The notes under the pieces are model-generated. The model was not told the origin of the DNA. It made no database searches and saw only the letters and a program-made list of their open reading frames with translations. This document shows, piece by piece, positions 44,537 to 55,834 of a DNA stretch of 64,000 nt. Each line of letters begins with the position of its first letter. The stretch's first letter is position 1. Source of the stretch: Myotis daubentonii (Eukaryota; Chordata; Mammalia; Chiroptera; Vespertilionidae); assembly GCF_963259705.1 (NCBI RefSeq), contig NC_081848.1, forward strand, positions 52,971,408-53,035,407, read 5' to 3'. The position numbers and the translations under genes are program-made.

Positions 44537-44843
44537 CAGTGGTTCTCAACCTCCTTAATGCCGCGACCCTTTAATACAGTTCCTCATGTTGTGGTGACCC
44601 ACAACCATAAAATTATTTTCGTTGCTACTTCATAACTGTAATTTTGCTACTGTTTTGAATCGTAATGTAAATATCTGATATGCAGTATGTATTTTCATTG
44701 TTACAAATTGAACATAAAGCATAGTGATTAATCACAAAAACAATATGTAATTATATATGTGTTTTCCAATGGTCTTAGGCGACCCCTGTGAAAAGGTCGT
44801 TCAACCCCCAAAGGGGTCGCGACCCACAGGTTGAGAACCCCTG
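44537..44843. mobile_element. SPIN-like non-autonomous hAT
   Basis: 307 bp from CAGTGGTTCTCAACCTCC to CAGGTTGAGAACCCCTG, with perfect 8-bp TSD CTCTAGAG at 44529-44536 and 44844-44851. The interior (AATGCCGCGACCCTTTAATAC; CATAAAATTATTTTCGTTGC; GGGGTCGCGACCCAC) is as I recall for SPIN elements, a family known from horizontal transfer among tetrapods, including vesper bats. No transposase. Confidence 0.92.
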
Positions 44844-44917
44844 CTCTAGAGTGTCAGGTGTCTTGAAAGATTAGGAATGAATATTTTACCTTGTAAAAAA
44901 AGGTATCTTGTAGGATG

Positions 44918-44968
44918 GGACACCCTTCAGGGCAAACCAGCCGGCCCCCACCGTGCAGCAGGCCTCTA
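44918..44968 (+). mobile_element. Helitron unit A remnant
   Basis: GGACACCCTTCAGGGCAAACCAGCCGGCCCCCACC to GGCCTCTA, the last 51 bp of unit A, joined to unit B exactly as at 31654/31655. Confidence 0.85.
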
Positions 44969-45445
44969 TCCTATATAGTAAAAGGGTAATATGCAAACTG
45001 ACCTTAACAGCAGAACGACTGGGAATGATTGGTCACTATGACACACACTGACCACCAGGGGGCAGACGCTCAATGCAGGAACTGCCCCCTGGTGGTCCGT
45101 GCGCTCCCACAGGGGGAGCTCTGCTCAGCCACAAGCCAGGCTGATGGCTGCCAGTACAGCGGTGGTGGTGGGAGCCTCTCCTGCCTCCTCAGCAGCGCTA
45201 AGGATGTCCGACTGCAGTTTAGGCCTGCTCCCCGCTGGCACGTGGACATCCCCCGAGGGCTGCTGGGCTGCCAGAGGGATGTCGGATTGCCAGCTTAGGC
45301 CCAATCCCCCCAGGGAGCAGGCATAAGCCAGCAGGTGGTCATCCCCCGAGGGGTCCCAGACTGCGAGAGGGCACAGGCCGGGTTGAGGGACCGCCCCCCC
45401 CCCCCCCCGCCCGAGTGCACAAATTTTTGTTCACCGGGCCTCTAG
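44969..45445 (+). mobile_element. Helitron unit B
   Basis: TCCTATATAGTAAAAGGG to GGGCCTCTAG, 477 bp, with a C-run near the 3' end. An L1 fragment inserted directly downstream duplicated its last ten bases. Confidence 0.9.
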
Positions 45446-45451
45446 TATTAT

Positions 45452-45615
45452 TTTTATTTTATTTTTTTATTTTTATTGCTTAAAGTATTACAAAGAGTAT
45501 TACATATGTCTCCTTTTTTTTTTTTTTCCCCCCGCCCTTGACAATCCCCTGGCCTCCCCTACCCCCCAGGGTCTTATGTCCATTGGTTATGCTTATATGC
45601 ATGCATACAAGTCCT
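45452..45615 (-). mobile_element. L1 3'-end fragment, about 164 bp, antisense, at a Helitron terminus
   Basis: Same sequence type as 43486-43658. TSD CGGGCCTCTAGTATTAT at 45435-45451 and 45616-45632, covering the Helitron end CCTCTAG. Tail is a T/A-rich tract on the left. Confidence 0.88.
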
Positions 45616-45632
45616 CGGGCCTCTAGTATTAT

Positions 45633-46245
45633 ATAATATGCATTCTTTATTTAAAATTTTCCAAATGCCCCAACACTATCTTTTATATGTTTCATTTTTT
45701 ACAAACCAGTTAAGATTTTATACATGCATGTGGTTATGTCTTTCATTTTATTTAATCGAGAACTGTACACTTCTCACTCTTCCCAATGAAGTGACTTTTT
45801 GAAGAATCCAGACCAGTTATCTTAAGAGATGCTGTCCCTATTTTCAAAGAGCTTTATATTAATATGAGACAGACATTAAATATGCAATTTCATACTTTAG
45901 TTTGTAAATGTGTAGAATTATGTAGATGAGAAAACTAATTACTGCAGAAATTAAGTTAATTATTCAAGATAATACAATGGATAAGTGTCCAAACTGTGTT
46001 TTAACTGGGTCTGGTTTCAAAACTCATTCTATTTCAACTGTTACCAAGATGCTTCTAACTTAAAAATGTTAAAGAAAACTTAGAGCTTGTAAAGGTCTGG
46101 TGAGATTTTTATTTTTCACTGATACATATTTCTTTTCTTAATTGCAGACAAATAATGTTCATAAGCAGTAAAATCTTAAAAAAAAAAAACAAACCCACAC
46201 ACACAGAACTATCAGGCTGTGGGGCTCTAAATAACGTACAGGTTA
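45633..46245. other. No gene or clear repeat
   Basis: AT-rich unique DNA. Confidence 0.45.
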
Positions 46246-46261
46246 ATTTGCAGACCACTGT

Positions 46262-46429
46262 ATACAGCCTCCGCCTGCGGACTAAAGGGTCCCTCCCAGG
46301 TTTGTTTTGGGCCAAGGGCACATGCCCGGGTTGCAGGCTCGATCCCCTCCAGTAGGGGGCGTGCAGGAGGCAGCCAATCACTGATTCTCTCTCATTGATG
46401 TTTCTCTCAATACAATATATATATGTATG
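46262..46429 (+). repeat. VES SINE, 5'-truncated
   Basis: Begins in the tRNA head after the A box (CAGCCTCCGCCTGCGGACTAAAGGG) and ends TCAATACAATATATATATG. Perfect 15-bp TSD TTTGCAGACCACTGT at 46247-46261 and 46430-46444 shows it inserted in this truncated form. Confidence 0.9.
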
Positions 46430-46445
46430 TTTGCAGACCACTGTG

Positions 46446-47050
46446 ACTTAGCGATTTTCTTGTGATATATTCTCTAATGAAGTAGACCTCATTATGAAGT
46501 AGACTTCACTGTAGATTTGTTTTAGAATTTCCTTTGGTTCAGTTTTCACAGAATTTTATCCATTGTTTTAATTATTTTAAAAATTTGCTTACACATAATC
46601 TGTTACCTTGTAAGTAACACTACAAAAGATAGTGTTGGCAAGTTAAGTTTTCTTTTAGTTAGTAGTCAAACACCTGGAAATCAGGTATGGTAGTGATCCA
46701 AGATGAAATCCATATATTTGTGATTCAGTCAGGAATCATTCTAGGCATATAGGTGATTTCTGTGGAGTATGGAGTCTAGAATAAATTCCTTAACTCTTTG
46801 CAACTCCATATTTAGAGTTTCGCTGCAAGATTTAATTAATATTTGCTCTGGAATTCAGGGCACGATAGTAATGTCATTTGTTGTAACTGCTACAGTCAAG
46901 AAGCCAGAAATTTTAAATGCCTGAATATTACAATAGAGGATTTGAAGTTAATCCACTTACGTTTTCTATACTATCTGCTGGCTATTTAGGCACTACTGAA
47001 TACAAGTAACATTTTCTTACGTTCAATTTTTGTAGCATTTATTTCTGTCA
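46446..47050. other. No gene or clear repeat
   Basis: Unique DNA. Confidence 0.45.
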
Positions 47051-47062
47051 TTAGTTCTAGAC

Positions 47063-47242
47063 CAGGGATGGGCAAACTTTTTGACTCGAGGGCCACAATG
47101 GGTTCTTAAACTGGACCGGAGGGCCGGAACAAAAGCATGGATGGAGTGTTTGTGTGAACTAATATAAATTCAAAGTAAACATCATTACATAAAAGGGTAC
47201 AGGGCCGGATCCGGCCTGCGGGCCGTAGTTTGCCTACGGCTG
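47063..47242. mobile_element. Non-autonomous hAT, copy 1
   Basis: CAGGGATGGGCAAACTTTTTGAC to GTAGTTTGCCTACGGCTG, perfect 8-bp TSD TTCTAGAC at 47055-47062 and 47243-47250. Lacks about 34 bp that the copy at 62855-63068 retains after GGGTAC. Confidence 0.9.
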
Positions 47243-47299
47243 TTCTAGACTGTTAAACTTTGGGGGGTGGGGGTATTTAAACCACAATGGAAGAGAAGA

Positions 47300-47445
47300 T
47301 CAGTAATATTTACCGAGCACTTTGTCCTCAAGTACAAGCACTGTAGTAAGTGATGGACTCTGGTTATCTTCCTTAATTCCCACAATTGTCCTTTAAAGCA
47401 GGTACCATTATTAGCTCCATTTTTACACACAGCTATTAGGGAACA
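47300..47445 (-). repeat. MIR SINE, antisense
   Basis: TAATATTTACCGAGCACTTTGTCC, CTTAATTCCCACAATTGTCC and AGGTACCATTATTAGCTCC. Confidence 0.6.
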
Positions 47446-47449
47446 GAAC

Positions 47450-48100
47450 TCAACTGTGGGAAAGATACTCTATTGTCTTACCACTGCCACTACTGCCTGT
47501 TCAACTCTGTTGCACAGATTAGGAAACTAAGTTACAAGGAGGCTAAGTACTTTTCTTTCAAAGGACTTCATTGACTACTTGGCCCACCTGTTAATTCGTT
47601 GACAGATTATTTCTCTAGAATAAATGCAAAGAATGTGCTGCCTTTCATGACTCTGCGAAAGTGGCAGCTGTTAGCAAAATTCCATTAGTTTGATACATTT
47701 CATATACAGAGTAATGCAAATATATATAAAATAATGAAAACTTAAGAAACCACTTAGAATATCTTAACAAAGTCAGTATTGTGTTAGAACTGCAATTTGA
47801 GGATTACTTTACTCAGATGCTAATACACAGCGAAAAGAGAAGGGCCGCTCATGCTGTTCTTTCTGAAATGAGCTGTCCTTCCACACTGCTTCTCTCCTAC
47901 TTCCTCACTCCCATTCCTTCTTCCTCCTTTCCCCTTTTCTGTTTTGTCATAATTAAATCTCATCTACCTTGTTTCTCCAGCTCCTTTAGAAACAATCTCT
48001 TCTTCCTTTGAACTTCCATAATAAAATTTAACTGCTTTTCTCTTGATTAGGGTACTTTTTCATTTGTCAAAGTACATTTCAAGGAACCTTTGAGGAAAGA
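47450..48100. other. No gene or clear repeat
   Basis: Unique DNA with a pyrimidine-rich block at 47.87-47.95 kb. Confidence 0.45.
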
Positions 48101-48104
48101 ACAT

Positions 48105-49507
48105 GTGGAAGATATGCTGTCTGAATTCTTGCAACACTGAACAGGGCTTTATCAATCCCAGGATTGATTATATAGTATCTATATAGTTTCTGCTCATATT
48201 TTGCATCAGTATTAATTAGAGATATTGGTCTGTAATTTTCTGTTATACTAGTATATATTTTATTGATTTCAGAGAGAAAGGGAGAAGGAAAGATAGATAG
48301 AAGCATTAATGATGAGAAAGAATCATTGATCGGCTGCCTCTTGCATGTTCCCCATTGGGGATGGAGCCCGCAACCCAGACATGTGTCCTTGACCAGAATC
48401 AAACCCGGGACCCTTCAGTCTGCAGGCCAACACTCTATCCACTGAGCCAAACCAGCTAGAGCTATAGTTTTCTTCTGTGTGCGTGTTAGCCTGGTTTTGG
48501 TATCAGGGTTATGTTGGCCTCATAAAATGTGTTAGGAAGTATTGCCTCTTCAGTTTTTTGGAAAAGTTTGAGAAGGGTAGTTATCAGATCTTTGAATGTT
48601 TGGTAGAATTCACTAGTGAAGCCATCTGATCCTGGACTTTTATTTTTGGGAAGGTGTTTGATGGTGATTTAAATTTCCTCACTGTTGATTGGTCTTTATT
48701 TTCCAATTCTTCATCATTCAGTCTAGAAAGGTTAAATGTTTCTAGGAACTTATGCATTTCTTCCAGGTTACTGAATTTGGTGGCATATAGTCAGTCCTTC
48801 ATAATATTCTATTATGATCTTTTGTATTTCTGTGATGTCTGTGTTAACTTCCCCTCTTTCACTTGTGGTTTTGTTTATATGAGTCTCTCTCTTTTTTCTC
48901 TTAGTCTAGCCAGGGGTTGTCAGTTTTATTAATCTTTTCAAAGAACCAGCTCTTTGTTATAATTTTTGTATAGTCATCTTGTTCTCTGTTTCATTCAATT
49001 CTGCTCTAATATTTATTGTTTCCTTTCTTCTGCTGACTTTGGGCTATTTTCATTCTTCTTTTCCTAGTTCCATAAGATGTAATGTTAGTTTTTTACTTGA
49101 GATTTTTCTTGTTTCTTGAGATAGGTCTGTAATGATATAAACTTCCCTCTTATTACTCCATCCCAGAAGCTTTGATAGGTTGTATTGTCATTCTCATTTG
49201 TCACTATATATATTTTGATCTCACCTTTTATTTCTTTTTTGACCCAGTTAGTTTTTAGTAGTATGTTGTTTAATTTCCACTTATTTGTGGAGTTTTATTC
49301 TAATTTCAAAGCTTTGTGGTCAAAGAATATGCTTGGTATGATTTCAACCTTAAATTTGTTGAGGCTAGTTTTATCACCCAACATATGATCTATCCTTGAG
49401 AATGTTCCATGTGCACTGGAGAAGAATATATAATCCGATATTCTGGGATGAAAGGCTCTGTAAATGTCAACTATGTCCATTTGATCTACTGTGTCATTTA
49501 AGGCCGA
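48105..49507 (-). mobile_element. Old L1 ORF2 segment, antisense
   Basis: About 1.4 kb of antisense L1 ORF2: GATATTGGTCTGTAATTTTC, CCTGGTTTTGGTATCAGGGTTATGTTGGCCTC, TTTCAAAGAACCAGCTCTTTG, TTTGATCTACTGTGTCATTTAAGG. No 3' UTR or tail is present. One VES lies inside (48246-48461) and another lies exactly at the far end. Confidence 0.87.
48246..48461 (-). repeat. VES SINE nested in L1, antisense
   Basis: Minus-strand VES (GCTCTAGCTGGTTTGGCTCAG head; GGTTTGATTC B box), bordered by TGTAATTTTCT and TATAGTTTTCT. Confidence 0.88.
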
Positions 49508-49762
49508 TATATATATATATATATAATTTTTAAAAATCCTTATCTGAGGATATTTTTCCATTGATTTTTAGAGAGTTGAAGACAGAGAGAAATATCGATG
49601 GGAGAGAAACACATCTATTGTGTGTGTCCTGCACACATCCTGACCAGGGCCTGGGCCAGGGAGGAGCCTGCAACAGAGGCACATGCCCGTGACTGGAATT
49701 GAACCTGTGACCCTTCAGTCCGCAGGCCAGGCTACTATCCACTGGGCCAAACCTGCTAGGGC
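49508..49762 (-). repeat. VES-type SINE, antisense
   Basis: Minus-strand copy (GCCCTAGCAGGTTTGGCCCAG head; GGTTCAATTCC; tail ATCCTCAGATAAGGATT) ending in an (AT)n tract. L1 stops at its left edge and does not resume on its right. Confidence 0.85.
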
Positions 49763-49769
49763 TAGATAA

Positions 49770-50200
49770 CATATTTTAGACAACAGCATATCAACAGAGA
49801 AAATATCATTTTATGAGCATCTTTGTAGTATTAGACATTTTATCAAGTACATTCTAACTTGATCTTTACAACAAACTTACCATAGTGCCATCTTTTCTAC
49901 ATAGATATCTGAAACAAAGGTGGTTAGTTCAGCCTTGGTATTCTAAATTTATAGACTAGTTCTTCCAGTGCATAAAGTTGTTCTGCTAATAGGAGCAGAT
50001 GCTGTTTTAAGTGGTTAAGAACTCAAGTTCAGCAGGAGGTCACATACTAAAAGCCAAGAAGACAAAACAATGTATTTATCATTTAAAAATTCATCATTTT
50101 TATATTTTTGTAAACTGGTTTTGTCTATAGGATGAAAGAGACATAAGTAGATTCTCAGCATAATAATTATGAATATTTCAATCTAATATTATCATTAAAA
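49770..50200. other. No gene or clear repeat
   Basis: Unique DNA. Confidence 0.45.
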
Positions 50201-50204
50201 TTAT

Positions 50205-50385
50205 GGATTTTGTAGTTAGAAAGACCAGTTTGAATTCTGGGTCTGCCACTAACTTGTCACGTAAACTTGGGCAAGTTACTTAGTCTCTTAGCCATAGTTA
50301 ACTGTGAAAATGAGGACAACCACAGGTCTTAAGTGAGATAATGGCATACAGTATGTTCTCAATAAATATTAGGTATTTTTAGGTA
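50205..50385 (+). repeat. MIR SINE
   Basis: TTTGAATTCTGGGTCTGCCACTAACTTGTCACG, GGGCAAGTTACTTAGTCTC and CTCAATAAATATTAGG; well preserved sense MIR. Confidence 0.82.
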
Positions 50386-50459
50386 TTTTAGGTATAATAG
50401 ATTCCATGAATAAAAGTTCAAATTTATAAAATGTGACAAGTGCTAGATATAGGTTAATT

Positions 50460-50570
50460 CATTCCACAAGTGTTTATTGATCAAATGTTATATGCTAGGT
50501 ACTCACTTTGCTTCATGATCATGGTTAGGAACAAATCAGACCTTGTCCTCCTGGATGCTTGAAGGTGCAT
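50460..50570 (-). repeat. L2 fragment, antisense
   Basis: GTGTTTATTGATCAAATGTTATATGCTAGGTACTC followed by CAGACCTTGTCCTCCTGGATGCTTGAAGG. Confidence 0.6.
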
Positions 50571-50574
50571 AATT

Positions 50575-52845
50575 TGCATCTAATTTATATTAATAATTGA
50601 TGAATTAGTAAACAGTGCCTATAATGATATACATGTTTCCAGCCTAGTGGTTTATTTATGTATCCTCATTTGCCATCACCATTAGTTTATTTTTTAATAG
50701 TTGTTTGGTCAGTAGTTATCACAACGTATCACTATGCTAGATTCATCGATCTCAGGAAAACACTAGGCTGTGTGCATTTGTCCCATAATGAATGAGCAAC
50801 CATTAATGTGGGGGTGGGGGAAAGACTGGAGTTAAAAATATAAGTATTTCTAAAATTCTACTAATCTATTGATCAGTGACAGACCTTAATATAGGTATGT
50901 GGTTTCCTTTTCTAGAACAATTGGAACTACTAATGGTAATTATTTTTGTGTGTGTGTGCAACACTGTCAGAAAGTTTAATGTTTGGAATTATAACTTATT
51001 TCACATTGCACAGTTGTGTGTTTTTTTAGTTTAGATACATTGACCTAAAACAGACATCTAGATATTTCTTCAGCAAAATGGGTTTATTCCGTAAGAACAA
51101 AGAATTGCAATTCAGGTCCTGTGGGCTAGTGCACAAGTTCCTAGAAACAAAGGAGAGAAAACTCTCTCACAGAGAAGAGGAAGTTGGGAAAACTATTCTA
51201 GACAGTTCTTCCTGTTGGGCTCAGTGATCAATGTAGGTCATGAGAGCTCCCCCTTCTGGCTTACTAACTTCATTTTAAATGAGGTTTCTGTTTATTTTTA
51301 CAGATAGGCTCTCTACAAATTACTTAAAGCTTGCTTCTGATCTATCAGTTTAGCTGATCCATGTCACATTATAACACAACTTATCTTAAATAATTCCCAC
51401 ATTTTTACTATTTTATACATGGAAATTTTTACTGTTTTACATGTGGGAACTCCTACATGGTAAAGAGTTTCTATCTGTTTATTGAAAAAAGTCATTTTTA
51501 TACAAAGCATAAAATGTTTAGTACTTTCCCCCCATAAGTTTAGAATACTGTGATGATCCTTGAGGATCTGATTTGTTTAATAGACTAGAGGTTCACTTTT
51601 TTCATTTCAAATCATCTCTAAGGCACTGGTATCTTTGTTTGCTTAATTTTAAGTTTAGTTACCATGACAAAACTTATTTACTCAACTAATGCCTAGCAGT
51701 TTCTAACAGATACTGCTGGCAACTTGAATAATTTCTGTCTGACCAATAAATATCCCAAATGAAAAATGATACTTTTATTTTAAATAGAAAAAAGAATAGT
51801 TTTGTTAGTGTACATTTACCTTTTTTCTTGGCTAACTAAAACCTACTTTAATGCTTTTCTAATTTTTTAAAATATCTATATCTCTTAAATGTAATATTCC
51901 GTTCTAAAATAAAGGCATGTAAAAGACTAATAAATATATCTTCTATTAAGTACTTAAAATTTTACCCATGAAAAGTTGTTTAATTTCACAAAGTGATAAA
52001 ATATTCTTAAATATACCTGTGCTTCTTTCCTATATAGTCTTTTTTTGGTATGAAATGTCTTTATGCTTTGGAGATGTAGCCATTTGGTAGAATCAGAGTT
52101 CTTTGTTTATGGTCCTGAATCTTTACCATGTTGGCAATGTGCTTGTTCATATATAAAAGGTAACCAGAGAGAGAGGTTTATATTTCCTTTGAGACAAGCC
52201 TCAAAAGCAAATAGTTCCTTTGTTTTACTAGAATGTCTGCCCACATGTAGATTTTTAGTTGAGTAATGTTGGACACAGAGATAAGAAAAAGGAGGAAAAT
52301 CACATTACTCTGGTTCTTGTTTTCTTTATCTATAAGATGTGAGGATTGGAATTGTTGTCTTCTCAATTCCCTTTAGCTTAAATATAGTCTATTTATAACA
52401 GAATAACATGCACATGGTTTTGAAGATTTTGTTGTATAAAGTAGATATAATTGTTAGAGGAAAATTTATTGGAGGCTGTTGTTGAAAGTGACCCAGGCTT
52501 GATGTGATAATGTGAAAATATGGTGATGAGAGAAAGTTAGACATGTCCAGGTCAAATTAGAATATGGGGGAGAGGAATTTTTTAAATGAGTCATTTATTT
52601 ATTCAACAGTTAACCTAAATTTCATTATATATTTAAAAATAATCCTGATTTTGCAGGATGAATATGAAGGCTGAGTGTAATAATATTGAGTAAATACACA
52701 AGTTTTCATCCTCTTCTGTTGCCTGTGGTTTGCCAGAATTAAGAGTTTTTAAATTAGGTGTTACTTTGTTTTAGTTATAATTGAGTCAGCAATTTGAACA
52801 CACTAAAAGACAGATTAAAGGGGTTACACTCACCATTTGTTGTCT
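50575..52845. other. Unique AT-rich DNA, nothing assigned
   Basis: 2.3 kb, the second long repeat-poor stretch. Short frames only (67 residues at 52063). No motif. Confidence 0.5.
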
Positions 52846-52861
52846 TTCAAATCCATGACCC

Positions 52862-53050
52862 CTGCCCAACCCGGTGTGGCATGGCTCAGGGGTTGAGCAT
52901 GGGCCTATGAACCAGGAGGTCACGGTTCAATCCCTGGTGTGGGGGTGCAGGAGGCAGCTGATCAATGCTTCTCTCTCATCATTGATGTTTCTGTCTCTTT
53001 CTCTCCCTCTCCCTTCCTCTCTGAAATCAATAAAAATATATATTTTTTAA
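52862..53050 (+). repeat. VES SINE with short head-to-middle deletion
   Basis: Sense VES (GCCCAACCCGGTGTGGC; CCTATGAACCAGGAGGTCACGGTTCAATCC). The segment between the B box and GTGTGGGG is missing. Flanked by AAATCCATGACC / AAATCATGACC. Confidence 0.88.
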
Positions 53051-53054
53051 AAAT

Positions 53055-55075
53055 CATGACCCAAAACAAACAATATTTAGATATTAACTACAGTGCTTTC
53101 TAACCTCTAAGATGTTTGAAGATGGGTACCTTCAGCACTCAGAATAGACCTGTGCGCATAGCTGGTGTCGGTAGTTCTAATAATCAAAGGTAGGGTAGTG
53201 GGCAGACTGCTGAGGGGCATCAAAGCCTGGAGCTGAGCCCTTCTAGGGAATTTCTAGCTTTTCCCTAGGAGAGTATTCTTAACCCTCTTCAAGTACTTCT
53301 GTTGGGGCAGAGATTACAAATTGATGGTGAAATATACTTACAATCTCTGCTCTAGTGAAATACCATTAGCAATTTCCATTGTATTATGTGGGAATACAAA
53401 GGTCATGTGTCTCTGCAAACTGATTAGAAACAGAGATAACCTAAACAAAGGGACTTCCAGCAGAGAATTTTCATGTGTTTTTTTGTAAAAATTTTCCCTC
53501 ACTATATGTAGGCAACTGTTACACCAGTAAGACAGGCTTTAGTTGCTCATCATTCTTAAGCCTAAACTATAATTTATCTGCCCCTGATGAATTAAAAAGG
53601 GCAATTAGTGAATAGGTATATGTTGTATTTGCTTTGTTAGGTAGAGGGTATGCCCCTAGGACCAGTTAGTTCCTTTGCTTCACTTGAATGTCAGTGGATC
53701 TTTCAGTTGTGTGAGTCTTACAGAGCTGATTGGTGGAAGAAGCAAGCCAGCCTCCTCTGTTTGACTCTTAAATGGGTGGGAGGCATGTGGAGACCTGGGC
53801 TCCCAGCATCAGTCTACCTGAGTTATTGTACTAGTGTGTATAGATGAGGGTTTCTTGGATTTTGGTCTTAAGACCATCATTTTTGGTTAATCTCAAATCT
53901 CCCCAGCAGGACTTTGTCTTATGATCTTCTGGTTTTCTTTCCAGACCTGGAGTCAAGTTTGTATCATATACTTATTAGTGAAGTGAGGAGCCAGCCTTTT
54001 TTTCTCTTTTGGTTTTGTTTATATACCATGCATAGAATTCTATAATATTTATTAGGACTTTCCTCATGCAATCCTGACTTATTCAAGTGTTTCAGTAAGG
54101 CCTTATAAATATTAGCTATTATAAATTTAATCTTATTGCTTAAATTATACTGAAAATTATATTGTAACTTAAGAGGAAAATGTTTTATTTTTGAGGTAGG
54201 AGGAAAATAGAAATTTTATTTTTTAAAGGTTTACAATCCTTTAAAGGCTTAAGTTATTTTTGGCATTCTATCGTGAAAATATATATATCTCTTGGTGAGA
54301 ATGTACAGTCTATGCCCCGGATGGAGATAAAATTTTGCTCATCCATAAGGTAGAAAAACTAGCTGAGTCCTGGGCCAAGGTATATATCCAGAAAAACATA
54401 GGAGGTCCAGAAGAGAGGTAGGTAGGCACATACTTGAAAACATCCAGAGAGAACAAGAGGTTGAGTATTCTGGTAAAATAGAGGCAATTTTATATACTTA
54501 GAAAATGGTCCTCTGTGCTTGAATTCCTTTAGCACACTAATTAGACCATGGTATGTAGAACTGTTTTATAACTTTAAAATTGTTCTGAAAATCTTAAGGT
54601 TAAAAAAAAAAAGGTAGGTGTTTTGCTCAATTTCAGAACATAAAATAATAAAAATCTCGTAGGAACTCAAGGATAAAATTTTAAATGCTTATTTATCATT
54701 AGGATATAGAGATTTAACTAATTGGTAGGTATACAGGTTAAAGCTCTACCCATTCCAAATAATGTATGACTGGTATTTTCATATTTCTCTCACTCACCCA
54801 TTTTTATTCTGTCCCTTTAGATATCTTGCTTCTGATTTTCAACTCTTGACAGAAAAAATCCCCCAAACTTATATGTATATTTCTAGTGCTACTTTATAAA
54901 ATCTGAATTATCAGTACAGCTTTAGAAAGTCACACTTGATGAACATTTATTTTTTAATTTACTAAGAGAAAGGAAGGGGAAATGCATTTTATTGGACTTG
55001 CCTGGCATGTTCAAGGACCAACAAATAAGCCAGTGTAGCTAGAGTAGTGTCACCTTAAGAAACAATTATGGGAGG
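53055..55075. other. Unique DNA, nothing assigned
   Basis: 2 kb without gene or named repeat. The 65-residue frame at 53650 has no conserved motif. Confidence 0.5.
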
Positions 55076-55079
55076 AATT

Positions 55080-55215
55080 GGAAGATAAGTAAACACCACT
55101 CTTTTTGAGGAATTTCGCTATAAAAGGGAGCAGAGAAATGGAACGGGGGCTGGGTGGAAGTATGATCGTGAGAAGGTATTTCTGTGAGATTTGGGGAATT
55201 GGGGCATGCTTATAA
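55080..55215. repeat. Ancient unnamed repeat, copy 2
   Basis: Aligns with 37.5-37.6 kb through GAATTTCGCTATAAAAGGGAGCAGAGAAATGG. Same orientation. Confidence 0.45.
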
Positions 55216-55317
55216 TCTAATGCAAATGATTTCGGAAAGAGAGAAAATGATGATGTAGGAGAAAGAGAGAATTGCCAGTGAAATGTCATCATGTAGGCAA
55301 CAGGGGATTAGAACTAG

Positions 55318-55830
55318 TGCGTCTATCCCCATATCCATGGGCTTAGATTCCAAGACTCCCAGTGGATGCTGTGCAGAATAACCACCCCTGTAATATACTG
55401 TTGTTGTTGTTTTCCTATGCATACATAGCTATGATAAAGTTTAATTTGTAAAGCAGGCATACTGAATTAATAATAACAGAAAAATTACAACATATCATAA
55501 TAAGTCATGTGAATGTGGCAGTAAGTAAAATAGATGTTACTTGAACACAAGCACTGCGATCCTGGGACAGTTGATGGGATGGCTGAGATGGCTACTAAAT
55601 GACAAACCAGGGGGAGTGTATACAGTGTGGGGAAGCAGGACAACAGGATGATTCATGTCCCCAGGGGACTTGCGTGAGATTTCATCATGTTGCTCAGAAT
55701 GGTGTGCAATTTAAAACATGAATCCTTTATTTCTGGAGTTTTTTATCTGATACCTTTGGACCATGATCGACTGCAGGTAACTGAAACCATGGATAGCAAA
55801 AGCACGGGTAAAGGGAGACTACAGTAGATT
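55318..55830. mobile_element. Tigger/pogo-like DNA transposon remnant
   Basis: CTATCCCCATATCCATGGGCTTAGATTCCAAGAC at the left; CATGTCCCCAGGGGACTTGCGTGAGATTTCATC, CAATTTAAAACATGAATCCTTTATTTCTGG and ACTGAAACCATGGATAGCAAAAGCACGGGTAAAGGGAGACTACAG at the right match the layout of an old Tigger-type non-autonomous element. No transposase. Confidence 0.55.
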
Positions 55831-55834
55831 CTAA

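Noticed and set aside
47781..48011. 76-residue ORF with a hydrophobic end, possible small exon
   Set aside because: Pyrimidine-rich low-complexity sequence produces Ser/Phe/Leu-rich frames by chance; no flanking splice signals or family match.
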